64,000 bases of DNA from Mycteria americana (lineage: Eukaryota > Chordata > Aves > Ciconiiformes > Ciconiidae): contig NC_134370.1 in NCBI RefSeq assembly GCF_035582795.1, forward strand, positions 55,787,501 through 55,851,500, given 5' to 3'. The position numbers and the translations under genes are program-made. A model generated the notes under the pieces. That model was not told the DNA's origin. It was given only the letters and a program-made list of their open reading frames with translations, and did not search any database. Positions 39,286 through 52,975 of this stretch are shown in pieces. The first letter of the stretch is position 1. Each line of letters starts with the position of its first letter.

Positions 39286-42211
39286 TATTTAAGGTTACCT
39301 CAGCATATAGGCAAGCTTAGTTAGACATTAATTATTCTGTCTTTTTCTTTATTTTTATGTTAACCAAATATAATATGTTTCTCCAGAACCCAGTCTACAT
39401 TCATGTGCTTCCCTTTATTTTGTCAGATAGTCATGATTACTACAGAACAAAAAATATATTCTCCTCAAAATTCATGGCCTATTACTAATATATCACAAGA
39501 TTTTGCAAGCGAAAATTTCGTATGATTGAAAACTCCAATGTAAGCAAAGGAATCTCCAGAAAAATTGTGTAGAAATTGATACTTTCTCTATTGAACTCAA
39601 TAGCAGAATCAGTCCTTCATGATTGTAACAGTGCAAAATTGGGCTCAAAGTTTAAATGCTTCATATCCTTGAAGCCAGCACATGTCATTATAGATATGAT
39701 ATTACAGATATTAATTTTCTTAAAAGTTTATACCTGTGGCTAAGGAAATCATGTAAACTTTGTTCATTCCATTTGCCTAGAAAGAGCTGACAGAACACAG
39801 CAGGCAGAATGGTTTCAGGTTTTCCAGTATTTTTTTTCTTGATTATGTCTGTAGAAACTGGGTCCTGGAGAAAAAAAATATCATTTTTTAATTATGAATT
39901 TTACTAAATATGTTCTGGAAGATGAACATAAATGTGGAATTTAGTGTTACACTATGTGAATTGATTTTGTTTAAGTGTATTAAGAACTTGAGAGCCATGG
40001 CTGGTGTAATGAGTGTATATGCAACCCTTGTACCTTAAAAAGAAAGCAAAAATGTTACAGTTGATGTGACTTGAAAAGCCTCAAAACTTACAGAGGAAAT
40101 CCTGAAACTGGCTTACCATGCTAATTGTGTTTCCAAGTGAGGACTCTGCCCTTCAATTGCAACAGCAATGCCTGTTCTGCAGGACCTGGATCCAAAACCA
40201 AGTGCTCAATCTGCCCACAGTTAACACTTGTGTACTTTCTTCATATTTAACAAATAAAAAATAATCTCGTCTTTCAGGAGTTACCTAGGAGAATTGGGAA
40301 TGTGCATGCTGTGTAGAACAGGGCCTATCAGTTGATGATTATTTTTTGTAATCGCTCTGCTTTTGTAAGAGAAACTTGAAAAATCTACATATACTTTCAA
40401 TAATTTCCTGTATTAGCTGTGCATTTTCTGTATAACTTAAGAGATTTTAACAGAAAAGAGTGTCAAGAGATTTATTTACCTGGTTTTAATTATTTTTCAT
40501 AGTTTATTCCCTCTTTGGTTTTATTTCCTTGCTTTAGACTATGAGCTAAATCTTGTTTACCTTATTCAAATCAGGGTCTTCATCCTGTTTCTTTTTAAGT
40601 CAATGGGAAAATTAATTTTGCATGGTCTGGACAGACAAAATCAGCTCTTTTGGTTGGTTTTTAAATCTTCACATCATCAAAGATCTTTATGATTTTTAAA
40701 GGACAGAATTCTTCTGTGGTTAAAACTCCCATTGGCAAATGGAGTTTTGTAAGATAACAAGTCACCATGCATCAGAGGTCCACTGTAACTCTCCAAGCAT
40801 CCAGTCTTAGCCTGTAGTAAATACTGAGCATTTCAAGTCAGTTTACCTCTTTTTCATTGCAAACTAAGTCAACTTGAATGACTTACCATTTGCTGCAACC
40901 TGAGCATACACAAGAATAGTTACCATGGACTGCTGGGTCTCAGTAACATGTTACTCTGAGCAAACTTGTAATCCCTAAGACCAGGAGCTCTTGCTCATTT
41001 TATTCGTTACAGAATGAAGTTAATGGAGGGAAAAGTCCATCTCCTAACATGGGGAATGTCAGTAGGTTTTGTAGGGCACTCTATGTTTAGCCAAAAATCT
41101 CATTCACACCAACTGAAAAGATTGCTGCACAGGTGTAACTCTGGTGTTTCACAGAAATCAATTTACTGAATTTATTCTGGTAACATTGAAAGCAGAATTA
41201 CACCTAGTAATTGCTAAAGAGGTAGTTCTTAGCTTGAACAATTGTTACGCACTTATTAGTTGCTGCAACTGCAGCTCTGCTAATAGCAAGGAATTTCTAA
41301 AGCGGAGGAATTTGACTGTCTGCAGGAAATATTGAGCGCCTTTCTATAATAACATGTTAAAAATATATTATTTATGTAACTGTATATTTTGGAACATGTG
41401 TTTCAAAAAATACTATTCTTCAATACAAGTCCAAAACCAAATAACTTTCTGTTAATAGAGAATAATATGAAAAGAACACAAATTCAATTTGGCTCAAATG
41501 CGAGTAAGTTTATTTCTTTGGAATTCCTCTAGATTTACACTGAGGCTGGTCCTAACTGACTCAGAAGGGATGTAAACACATGCTTAAGGGTTTGCTGTGT
41601 TGGGCCCTCTGGTTCCATTGTGAGCTGTGCTCCTTCTAGAAGTTTTCAGGTTTTCATGGTTGCATATACCCACATTGCATCTGCCTGGTGTGTTTTCAGT
41701 AAAGACTGACTGTATATGAAAAACTGACTTATACAAATGTTGCTTTTTGATTGTTTGGCTTTTGGGTTTTTTTAAAGTTGTGAATGAATTGCCAGTGTAG
41801 GAGCCAGGTATGTATCTCATATTGTGGTGTTCTGGATCCTTTCACTCCGTGTGCCATTTTCTTCTAAGGGCAGCAATGGCTGACTGGCTAATGGAGGATG
41901 GAGCTGAATTGTATTAATTTTATATTTGTCTCAGGGGATCAGCTCTGTGAATTCCATTGCATGAGGGAAGCTAATGCTTGCCCTGATTTGAATGTAACTT
42001 TTTAACGTCTTTTAAAAACTATTTTGTTTAATAATGTGGATTTATTTTTCTTTTTCTACCATTCTAGTAAATGTTACCTAGTGTGTTGGTTCATTTTTCC
42101 CCTCCAGGGTTGTTTATATACTACCCCAAGGTCATGCCAAAAAGTAATAGAAGTTTAAATGCCAAATGTTTATGAAACTGCTGTCTAAATACTGATTGAT
42201 TGCACAGTTGA

Positions 42212-42217
42212 AATAAA
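42212..42217 (+). terminator. PRTG: Candidate PRTG polyadenylation signal
   Basis: AATAAA is followed within about 60 bases by a T/GT-rich element (ttttattttcggtgtct). It is the best placed of several hexamers downstream of the PRTG stop. RNA 3'-end data would be needed to confirm it. Confidence 0.45.
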
Positions 42218-43254
42218 AGTTTTCCTTAGTAAAAGTGCTACTTGATAAATATTTTATTTTCGGTGTCTCGGACAAGTGGCTCAAAACAAGGAAGACATAA
42301 ATACAGTGCCTTGTTTTAGGCTGAGCGGCTAGGGAGATGTTGGCACTTAAAGTCATAAAAAGAGGTAGACAGTAAACTGTACATGCCTTATCATTGAAAC
42401 TCATAGAACTTTCCCAAACATGTACTCATATATCATTTATGTACGTGGAATTATTTCCCACCTAAAAACTCCGTCTGTGTCCCACTACTGTCAAACACCC
42501 ATGCAAGTTCTCTAGTTTGGTTTATTTTCATTGGGTGTGGAAGATGTGGTTCTCAGCACAGTTGTTCTCAAAAGTCTGGAAAGCTGCTGACAAAGCTGCA
42601 CTACTGAGTTTTTCCCGGCATTTTTACATTTGTTGAACATTTGTTGAAGCCAGTATTTCAACGTATGACAAGACTATGAAAATGCAGTTGCTGTTGGTCA
42701 AAAGGCAAATTGCTATTTTTACAAAGGACTACATTCTAGACCAAAGTCAGTCAAGTTAAATTAGCGAGGAAATTATGTCCTATAGGGATTAAAAGGTTTC
42801 CGTTGCTAGCAGGTTGATTACTGATTGCCACTTGAAAGCAACTGAAAAATTGGCCAGGCGGTTTACAGAGTTAGGTACAGAGTTGGATTTAGAGTTGTGG
42901 TGCCCGTGCAAATCTTACACTACTGGAAATGAAACCACAGTAATTACTGCTGTTATTTACAGGGTCTCTAGGGAGAATAAAAACAAAACAGCAATGGAAT
43001 CTGAACTCTCACAATACTTAGGTAGGTTTGACTTTGGGTTTTGGTCTATATTGTTCCCTAAAAGACTGGAACTCCACCGGCACTGCATATACTTAATGGG
43101 AAAGAAAAGATATTTCACAGGTATTTCAAGGCTTTGAAATCACAGTATTGGGAATTGAAGATTTGAAATAAATGTTCACTAACTTTCTTCTATGCCCAGG
43201 AAATGACTGCTTCTGAATACATTTATTTTTACTTCTTATTTTGACCCTCTCTGA

Positions 43255-43320
43255 GGCAGGCGCCTTGTCACTTAGGGACGCCCCTAAGAGAGAGGGCGCG
43301 CTGTGTGCGCCCCTAGGAGC
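43255..43320. repeat. GC-rich patch with palindromes
   Basis: AGGCGCCT (43258-43265), an 18-base palindrome with one mismatched pair (43271-43288, CTTAGGGACGCCCCTAAG) and a hairpin GGGCGC-7 nt-GCGCCC (43294-43312) lie back to back. CGCCCCTAAGAG (43279) recurs as CGCCCCTAGGAG (43308). The patch is CpG-containing in AT-rich surroundings. Origin unknown. Confidence 0.7.
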
Positions 43321-46300
43321 CCCCAGAGCCTTTCTGCCCTGGCAGCATCTTGTGCTGAAGAGTCAGGCTGCCTGGATTCTACGGTAGAACCATGATGTCT
43401 TTCTTTCCTTTTGAATTCTCAGAAGACAAAGGAAATCCGAAAAGCCTCATCATGCTTCTTTATGAATCACAGCTGTTCTTACCTGCAGCGTCTGCTTATA
43501 GAACAGTTCTGCCTAGATGGGATAGCTTATATGACATTTATCCCTGGGAGTATTAGAGCACCAGCTGTGGTGACTATTTATAAAGCAAATTCTAATCCAA
43601 AATTCTTTATTCCTTATGTTCAAATATATGAACACTGAAATATTGTTATGCAGAGGTAATTAAGAAAATTAGACCCATGCTGAAAAAATAATAAAGTATT
43701 TTAAGAGTATTTGTAAAAAATGAATAAATCATAAACATAGTAAATAAATTAAATTTTGAAAGATAACAAAGAATTTCAAATAGCTAGGGAGCAGTCAGTC
43801 TTGGACTGTCCAGTGATACGAAAACTCTGCCAGTGTAGTCCACCAGAGATGTTCTTTCTCTAGATGAGAACAAGAACGAACTGCAGTTCCTGATTATGTT
43901 ACTGCTGCTTAATACAGGTGCATTTTACAGTCCAGAATCCTTATTCTCAATAGCAATAAATAAATAGTAAAGCCCCATCTGTCAAGGAGTTCTTATTGCA
44001 AAGGAGAGTTTTAAAACAGCCCTGGTTTATGACCTGATGCTGTGCTACCTGCCTGCGGTCTGCTACCGACCTGAATGTCTGAGCTTCAGACAGGTGAGCT
44101 CTGTGGGCCACTTACACTGAATGGCCACATTAATTGAAATGCCAACATTGCTGTTTCTTTGTTTAGTTTATCAGTATGTCAGTCTACAGTCTCTGCTTAC
44201 CTGTTTTTTGGATAAAAGGACCAATACCTTGCAATACGAAGGCCAGCTTTCTACCATGCTTTCCAGGTTGCTCAGCCCCCAGCAAGCAGGAAAGCATGGA
44301 GTAGGGAGGGAAAGGACTCTACCTGCAGTTGTGGCACACATCAGAATTGCGGCATGTGAAACATCCCTTGCACTACAGCAGGCGAGCAGCAGTTCTTTAT
44401 GGGTTAATTCCTCTCCCTGTCCTCATCCTTTCACTCAGCAGGTAAAATTGGCATCTCTGTTAAGAAGCAGAGTCTGTGCCTGTATTTGGCTGCTAATACT
44501 GTGCAGAGCACCACGCGTTAGTAGAACTGGCTGCCCCAAGGTCTAAACTGGGTATGTATATCTCAAAACCCAGCCTAGTTCTCCACCAAATCTGGAGCTC
44601 TGGTGACTGCACATTTGGAATGTTCTTTGCACCTAAAGCCAGACTTTGCATTTTGTCATATGTGGAAAAAGACATCTGTTTTCCTTTCATTTCTTCCTTA
44701 AGTTATTTCTCTGAATATTTACAAGTAAATCTAGTTCGGTTTTCTGTTTGGGGACGCATAAGCATTTGTTATCAGTAGGATTAACCTATGCCATATCTTA
44801 TTTCTAATATATGTTGGCACTGTGCAGCCCAGTCTGTCTCCCCTTTTTCCTTCACCTGCAATCATGGTCTCAGGATTGGTGCTGGACAGTAGAGAGTATC
44901 CTGTGTCAGTAAGAGAGAAGCTGTAGGTCCTAATGCTGTTGCTGTCTGTGTTGCAGTGTCCTACTCTTTCTATAATTAATGTATTAAGACTTGGCTTCAC
45001 CTTTTCCTCCCCACACACTGAAGAGGATAGGATTTGAACCCTCCTCTCTGCACATACCTGCATGCTAGAGCCCCAGGTAAAGAAGCTCAGATTTGACAAA
45101 GAGATACCCTATTGTTTCTACCTGAAAGTGGAGTGTAAGCTTTATTTAAATCCCATAATTTAAACCCTATTTACACAGGAATGCACCATTAAGACATGCA
45201 GAAAATGCAAATAATTCAGAATCTAGCTGTGCCTCACCGAAAGATATACCATGCATGGATATCCCTAGTCCGTAGGATCTTCCTTGGCTGGCAATAGAAG
45301 TCTGGGGGCTGGCAAATGTTTGGGTGCCAGCTGCTCTCTGAGAGACTTCTGCCCTTACTGTCAGGTGTGAATCCCCATTTGGCCTGCACGAACCAGCTGA
45401 CATGGTCTTCCGGTAGTGCTGCAAAGTGGTCCAGGTTCCTCAGGGTTTCTCTGGAGAGATGGATCAAGCATCACTGGAAGTTGACCAAAATTCCAGGTGG
45501 GTCCAGGGGATGCTAGATACTGTAATCAGCTGCAATTTTTAAGGATGAAAGTGAATTTCTGTGGGTGACTGAAGATATGTTTCCTCTTATACTGCTCCAT
45601 GGGAAGGTCTAGGTGAGTGTCCAAACCACTGGATTCTGCTTTAGCTGGAAATAGACTGGGGACTCCCCAGAGGTCATGTTAATAGAATGGTTTTGAATTT
45701 CCTTTTATCTGCATGGCAAGACACTGGGAAAAAAAGATTTTCATGAGTAAAGCAGCAGATTTCTGGCTAGGCTGCCAGGCAGTTGCACCACATGAAAGCA
45801 GGAAAAGTGTTGCTCATGCTACAGCTCGCTACAGCCTTTAACAATTTGCATTTTGGTGTGCTGGTCTAGGAAATTAACCCCTCTGGTTTGCTGAAAGCTA
45901 TCGGGGGATGAGTGGCAGAGCTTAACATATGCTGCCTCCTCACTTTTTGCAGTTTACAGTCATATTAGCTTAAAACAATCCCACTGAACTACTTCCTCAT
46001 AGCCTTCCCTATATTAGGTCATGCAACTGAAGTTGGAAGTAAGATAGTTTACAGCACAGACTGTAAAATAAATATACAATTAATTTCCATTAAAAATGAT
46101 ATAATTTATGTTAGCAACCGTCATGCTTTGGAACAGATCCCGAATATTTAAAAGTCAGTAACAGCTTGCTCAGTCTCTACCAAATAAAACAATCTGGCTT
46201 TGCTTTACAGAAAACCCACAGTCAAGGCAGAATGAATCCCCTGAGATCAAGATTTCCAACTTCAAAGGATAAGTTAACTCCAAGCTTGAGTTCTAAGTAT

Positions 46301-49102
46301 TTCAATTAAAATTCTTCTGCAAAATCAAAAGCAAGACAACCTCTAGTTCATAGTAAGAAAGAATTCTGATACTGGCTTTTACAACACTTTACAGAAAAAT
46401 GACTATATTAAAGAGGAAAGCACCCTCTTTTTTTATGTAGTGCATCTCTAGCTTTGTGATCTACATATGGTAAGATAAAATAAGTGAAGAAGGTCGGCAT
46501 ATGAGAAGCCATTGTAGCACAGCTTAGAATCACAAATACCCAAGAGTCCATTTCCTCCATTGTAAAGGCTAAGAGATTTACGTGAGCCTGGACTACCTCT
46601 GTGATAGCTTTTGAGCACTGGCTAGAGATGGGATAAGCACCCTGGCACCCAGCAGAGTGTGCTGGCTTGTATCACATGCTATGATTTAGAAGTCTCAGCC
46701 CGAGTGACGAGGTTGCCATTTGTAGCTGGGTTGACTGGAAACAGCCTTTTAATAGGAGCACTCCACAACTTGGGTTAGCGTTCAACAGGTCTTTAAAGGG
46801 TTTGTGATGACGTTTCTCTTCCGTAGCTCAGCTGGGCCAAAACTTACAGCCCAGCCCTTCAGTTGCAGATAACTAAATGACAGGATTCCTGTAGGAACAG
46901 ATGTATAGCACCCTATTCAGATTTTGAATCGTATCCACTAGGCATAATACATGTCAAGCAATTTAATCCAGTTTGGTGTTTGCTGACAGATAGTGCATAT
47001 ATTTTAAATAATTAGTTCCACATTCTTTTCTTGAAATCCTGGATTTCATGTGAGTTTTAGTCTGGGGATTAGGGAAGCTGCTCTCAGATGTAATGGGTGA
47101 GTGCACCATCTATGTAACTAGGTCACAGTGTACTTAGGCGTATTTAGTTATCTGTTCTTGTGTTCTTCCCCGCTTTTGTTGCACAATAAACAAAAGAGGT
47201 AACTAAGTTTGATTTGTAATCTCCTCTTAAAGGATGACAGAATTCTGAGATTTCATAGTGGGGCTTTTTACTGCATTTTCTAACAATGGTATGTTTGTGA
47301 TACCTTTTCTTTCTTTCTTTTTTTTCCTGCTTTAGCTGCATTTTCCTTTCATAGTCTACAAACATCCAAATTCAGACACTGGTTGGTTCCTGCTTCCCAG
47401 CAGATCTCCTATTACTCAGACATAGCTACTTGTTCAAAGTGGAAGTTTTGTTATTGCATTCCAGTAAATATTTTCCTTAAAAACTAAGACTAAGCTATAG
47501 TTGCCAAAAAAAAAAAAAAAGACATAGCACATACTGTCATGTAGCAGTCCTCTCGATTGTCTGCTAACTAACTACATTTCCTTATTACTTGCTAATTGTG
47601 GAAATATTTGGTAATTACTGCAAATACGTGAGGTCTTACTGTAAGAAGGCCTGTAACATTATGGTGTGTTAACCTTGGCTGGCTGCCAGATGCCCACCAA
47701 GCTGCTCTCTCACTCTCTCTCCTCAACAGAATGGGGAGAAAATAAAATGAAAAAGCTCATGGGTCAAGATAAAGACAGGGCAATCGCCTACCAATTACCA
47801 TCCCAGGCAAAACAGACTTGACTTGGGGCAAGATTAATTTATTGCTCCTGGTCTGTAGTCACAGAGGCCACCTCTGCAGCCCCCCTGCTACCAAAACCAT
47901 GCCACCTACACTCAATACACACATTAATGATATTTTTGTACTAAGATTTTGGTCCTGTTTGCTGTTTAATATAGAGCTGGCTTCTGAGCATCCTGCTCTT
48001 AATTTCAAAGAAAAATAATTGTAGTTGAAAAATTCAACTACTGATCTGGACGGAGGGAAGGGCAAGTGATATAATTTAACTGAGGTGGCTGTAAAATTAA
48101 TTGTTCCTCTTGACAGACATGTTCTTGCTAAAATCTGTCCCTATTCTTGACTATCCATGTCATTCCTAAGAGATCAGATATACCCCATAAGCCCCAATAC
48201 AAAGTCCTCAAAACAGAAACTAGTACAGTATCATCAGAAACATCTGGCCTCTAAATCTGACTTGAAGTTTTGTAACCATGAGCTGAGCATCAATATTTTG
48301 TCTCGCTACTAATACATGTTGGTTTTAATTGAAAACAGTGAATCACAAATGCATGGATTAGACCTATTCCTTCGTGTGCTCTTTGACTATAGCAATGAGG
48401 TCTGATTTTCTTCCTTAGTGCAGAAAGCTGTTACTTACCCATCTGTAACTAGAGTTAGAGCAACTGTGGTGTGGCTAGAAGTAGCATATAGTGGTATCAC
48501 ATAATCCAGAGCAGTCTACAGAGGTACTGAGGGAGGCTCTGCTATTCTCTCAGTGACTCTGCCTGATACTCTGAGCTGCAGTTTCCGCATGTACTTAACT
48601 CTGACTGGACAAGCAGTCCCAGTGCTTGAAATTAAAGGACTTCAGTCAGCAACGCTCAATGAGTCTGATCCATCCCAGAGGCAGCGCCCCGTGAACTACA
48701 CTCTCCAAAACCATAAAAAGCAGACCACGAACCAAAACAAATGCATTTTTGTGTGTGGAAGTTTCTATAATATATGGATCTTGTCAAATGAATATGACTT
48801 GCAAAACTTCATAAAGAAGTTGGTGTATAAGAGAAAAGAGGCAGTATATCAAGGAGGATTCCCTCTAGTGCAAGCAGACAGATAGGCATGTGTCAGGAAG
48901 CTCTGTGCCTGTTTGGGGCTCTTAGTGGGGCTGAGGGCTGAGATGAGAGAATAGCCACACAACTGTGCTAAACCTGGAGAGCTTTTTCTGCAAGAGGCTC
49001 TGCTACCTCTAGAGTTAATGTTTACCACTCCTTTAGTTTTACAGCAAAGATTTCACTTTGACAATTCTGCAATGCAAATCCCAGAAGAGTCTTTGCCTAA
49101 AT

Positions 49103-49118
49103 TTACTTACTTACTTAC
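49103..49118. repeat. (TTAC)4 microsatellite
   Basis: Four exact TTAC units in intergenic sequence. Confidence 0.9.
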
Positions 49119-49680
49119 AAATGCCCTGATGCCTAGGACAGCCTGGGACAAGGCTTCCTTGGGTTTTACAGCACACAAACTTTATAACTTTGACTCTCAG
49201 CAAAGTCATCGACAGAATCTGGATCCAAGAGCAGATTCATAACCAATTATTGCAATGATCAGCGTGGCCTTTGCAGAAAACTAGAAAGGGCTCTGGAGAG
49301 AACTGAGTAAGTGCAGGAATTAAATACTTGCCTCTCTTCATCAAATCATGATAAACAGGAAAATGTAAAGGCTTAAGGATGATAATCCAGAAAGCACAAG
49401 AAATTGCATTTCTTTCATTTCCCCACAGAGTGTCCCCATTTCACTATTCATTGCTCAACAGGTGACCACTTCTTTGAGTAGGTAGTAGTCCATTTTGCAG
49501 AGGAGCCCACAAAGGTTTGGTAAACATGTATTCGTCCTTTTTAAAAATTTATTACGTTGATAATTTTAACATGGCAAACTGAAAGTTCCCTTTTACTTAT
49601 CCTAGAGGTAAAGGGGAAAGAAATCTTATGTTCCTTTGTGACTTGAAGATCAAACAAGTTTTTTTTTTTAATGCATGTAT

Positions 49681-49694
49681 ACACACACACACAC
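49681..49694. repeat. (AC)7 microsatellite
   Basis: Seven AC units in intergenic sequence, preceded by TGTAT. Confidence 0.9.
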
Positions 49695-52177
49695 TGGATT
49701 TCTTGTCAAAATTTTTGTACTTTGGTATATAAATAAATACAATAATGAAACTTAAGTTCCTAGATAATCAACGTCTGTCTTCATATTTTAAATGTTTAGG
49801 TACTATACTTACTATTTTTTATATATCGGCTATAAAGTTTTATAGTTTATAACTGTTGATAAATTGTAGTTTTTAACTTCATAAGTCATATGTGGTGTTG
49901 GCAAAAGTATCTGAGTGCATTGAAGTTTTTTTTTCCTGAAATACTTGAGCATGGCTATATTTTAACTGTAAGTTGAAAAGGTAAGTGTGCACTCAAAAAA
50001 AAGAAATCAATTAGTCTCGCTGAGTTTCAGAACTAAGAGCTTGCTTTGAACTTTAAAAACTTTGTTCCAGTATAGATATGACACTAGAGTGCCCTTTGTA
50101 CACCCTTCTGAGCCATTTTTTGATCAGTCCATTAATAACTTGTCTTGCAAAGCTTAGAAAAACGTGTTTTATCAGCCAATGATTTGCAATGTGATTAGAC
50201 AAAGGCATGATCATTCTCAGGCATTTTACTTGATTTCAAGATATATTGTGCATCATATGGAAGAAAACTAATGCAACGGACTACAGAAAAAAATCTTACA
50301 TTCTTTCATGGGCTAACTCGTAAAGCAATCTGTTCTGCAATTTTTTCCTACAAACAGTTTTGTATTCATTTCAGATTGAAGTTGAAACATGAACAGACAA
50401 TTAATTAGATTTTGTTTTGTACTTTATATTATGTGGATGAATGGTTAATGCAGAAGTTTAGACAGTCTTAATTTTTGTTGATTAAAAGCAGAAATGAAAC
50501 AGACGTGGGCTCGTGAGACCTGGTTTACATCACCATAACACATGTAGCATTCACCAGTAGGCGAACAATTTGCACTAAAATAGCTTCAATGACTTGTGCT
50601 CAAACTGTTTCAGTTACAGTTACAATCCCTGAGATTGGCAGAGATGCTCTACATCTGATAGACCCAGAAGGGACCTGGTTAACACATTTTTCCAGAGCAA
50701 TACCAGCTGCATAAGTAGCTAGACTGAAAAGGCATAAAACCCACATCTCTGTGTAACTTATAAACATGCACATGTTTAGTTTTACTGCCCTGAAAAAGGG
50801 AGATGCGGAGGAGGAGAACAAATGAGTCTGGAGGAAGAGGTGTAACTCTAGTGTAACAACAAAACCAGATTTTTAGTGTTGTCTCAGGCCTGACAGAAAC
50901 TCCCTCCAGCCTTGATAAATAGTCCTATTTATCACAGTAGTATTGTGAAACATGTACAAGTTTGTAGAACTAGAACTTTAATTTGTATAACATGAAAAGG
51001 GGCCTTTTAGAAAAATGAATTATTGATTTTATTTTTTTCCCTCATAACAGGTGGGGGCATCAAATCTACTGATGCTGGAAGACTGTTATGAGCTAAGGCT
51101 ATCACATTCCAAATTTCCTTAAATGTGTCCCTTTTCTCCAGCTCAACACTTCCTCTCCAGGTGGGAGGGAGTACTGGGTTGCTTGGCTTCTGTGTGCACA
51201 TGCCAAAAACCTGCACAGGTGCTGCCAGATCCTGCCGTGCACGTGCCATACCATGACGTTGCCCACAGAGGCCGGACGTACTGCCCATCTGCATGAGCCT
51301 GCTGGACTCCCAGGTCCATGTCCATTGTACAGGGGTCCATTTCTGTCTCGCTGTGTAGGAAATCTTCTGTGATGAGTGGATAAATCACAGTAACTTGACA
51401 CATTAAAGCTGTGTATGCTTTACTTTAGAACGTGTATGGCTTACATGAGAGGAAAACTTTTTTATTTTTCCCTGGTACCGGAAGTGGCAGAGTTACACAG
51501 TTCAGCCAGCTTCCAGCTTTTTTCCTTCTGATTTCATGCTTTCTTTTTAATTTCCTAATTTTATTCCTCTGGGATGAAATCTTGGCCCCCATAAAATCAA
51601 ACTGAACAAATATTTCACTTTTTCCTTTTTTGAATTCCTTAAATGTCAGTGAATTTCTCCAAGGTGTTTATATTTTTTCCATTAGCACATTTGCATACGT
51701 TCATATGTTGTCAAAATGGGCCTCTATGCTACTCTCTGCTCCTGAGATATGCAGCAGATACATGTGAAAAGGTGCCATAAAAACCTTTTAAATGTTCATG
51801 CTCTGTTGTGGATCCATGCGTCATTCATATTTCTCTCCTGATAATGTAATGAAGTGTTGATGTTCAGACGCTATGACAACGATTAGTAAAAGAACTTTCT
51901 TTATCTACTGGTAGTTTGTACAGAAAGGCTCTTTTAGTAGCTGTCTTTTTAACCTGAATTCAGAAGGAAAGGAACCTAGAAGTTAAAAACTAGCTCTTCT
52001 ATACTTTGTAACATTTTTAGGCCTGATGTGTCACATGTGGTTGAAGCTACTGTTATCTCACCAAAGCCACCCTTTTCAAGTCAGGGTGAGTTATAAAGTA
52101 TTAAATAGTATTTGTTCACAACAAAGAGTACTCTGGCAGGGAGCAAGAGCTTTCTGTGTGGTTGGTTATTGTTAAAA

Positions 52178-52958
52178 AGAATCACAGAATCATATAGGTT
52201 GGAAAAGACCTTTAAGATCATCGAGTCCAACCATAAACCTAACACTGCCAAAACCACCACTATACCATGTCCCTAAGCACCTCATCCAAACGTCCTTTAA
52301 ATACCTCCAGGGATGGCGACTCAACCACTTCCCTGGGCAGCCTGTTCCAATGCTTGATCACCCTCTCGGTGAAGAAATATTTCCTAATATCCAGTCTAAA
52401 CCTCCCCTGGCGCAACTTGAGGCCATTTCCTCTTGTCCTATCACTTGTTACTTGGGAGAAGAGACCGACCCCCACCTCTCTACAACCTCCTTTCAGGTAG
52501 TTGAGAGCGATAAGGTCTCCCCTCAGCCTCCTTTTCTCCAGGCTAAACAGTCCCAGATCCCTCAGCCGCTCCTCATCAGACTTGTGCTCCAGACCCTTCA
52601 CCAGCTTCGTTGCCCTTCTCTGCACACGCTCCAGTACCTCAATATCCCTCTTGTAGTGGGGGGCCCAAAACTGAACACAGTATTCGAGGTGTGGCCTCAC
52701 CAGTGCTGAGTACAGGAGCACAATCACTTCCCTAGTCCTGCTGGCCACGCTATTTTTGATACAAGCCAGGATGCCATTGGCTTTCTTGGCCACCTGGGCA
52801 CACTGCTGGCTCATATTCAGGCGGCTGTCAACCAACACCCCCAGGTCCTTCTCTGCCAGGCAGCTTTCCAGCCACTCTTCCCCAAGCCTGTAGCGTTGCA
52901 TGGGGTTGCTGTGGCCCAAGTGCAGGACCTTGCACTTGGCCTTGTTACAATTGACCTC
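52178..52958 (-). mobile_element. CR1 LINE, 5'-truncated, open reverse-transcriptase tail
   Basis: This is the 3' part of a CR1 non-LTR retrotransposon on the minus strand. The left edge is the CR1 3' terminus (gaatcacagaatcatatagg, the reverse of the ATTCTRTG repeats). From 52958 back to 52260 the minus strand is open without stops and reads [20 protein letters not shown], then [35 protein letters not shown] and [19 protein letters not shown], all hallmarks of the CR1 ORF2 C-terminus. The endonuclease and most of the reverse transcriptase are missing, so it cannot move by itself. About 230 codons without a stop or frameshift suggest a comparatively young insertion. The subfamily cannot be fixed without a library search. 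Confidence 0.95.
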
Positions 52959-52975
52959 GGCAAAGAAGAAAATTA

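Larger units (their letters stand above)
36419..42230 (+). other. PRTG: PRTG 3' untranslated region (end inferred)
   Basis: The sequence after the PRTG stop is AT-rich and contains no further coding exon. Sense-strand microRNA seed matches (let-7, miR-125, miR-9) between 36699 and 39302 suggest it is transcribed as UTR at least that far. Candidate AATAAA signals lie at 38028, 39268, 40253 and 42212. I prefer 42212 because a U/GU-rich element follows at about 42250-42275 and the spacing looks like a real gene end. The UTR would then be about 5.8 kb. The end is an inference from sequence alone; alternative shorter forms are likely. Confidence 0.5.
42235..52177. other. PRTG-PYGO1 intergenic region, distal part
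   Basis: About 10 kb of AT-rich sequence without a gene I can recognise. Open frames up to 141 codons (for example 44121-44546 +) have no family resemblance and no splice or codon signal, so I do not call them. The region contains a palindromic GC-rich patch at 43255-43320, short microsatellites (49103-49118 TTAC, 49681-49694 AC) and poly-A near 47505-47520. Regulatory elements for either gene could lie here; none can be shown from sequence alone. Confidence 0.7.

Noticed and set aside
44121..44546. 141-codon open frame in the intergenic region
   Set aside because: No homology recognised and no promoter or splice context; too little to call a gene.
51007..51403. Three overlapping minus-strand frames in a GC-richer stretch
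   Set aside because: They overlap in different frames with no shared protein signal. The stretch might be a decayed repeat but I cannot identify it.
52267..52709. Plus-strand open frames over the CR1 element
   Set aside because: They are antisense shadows of the CR1 reverse-transcriptase frame on the minus strand.
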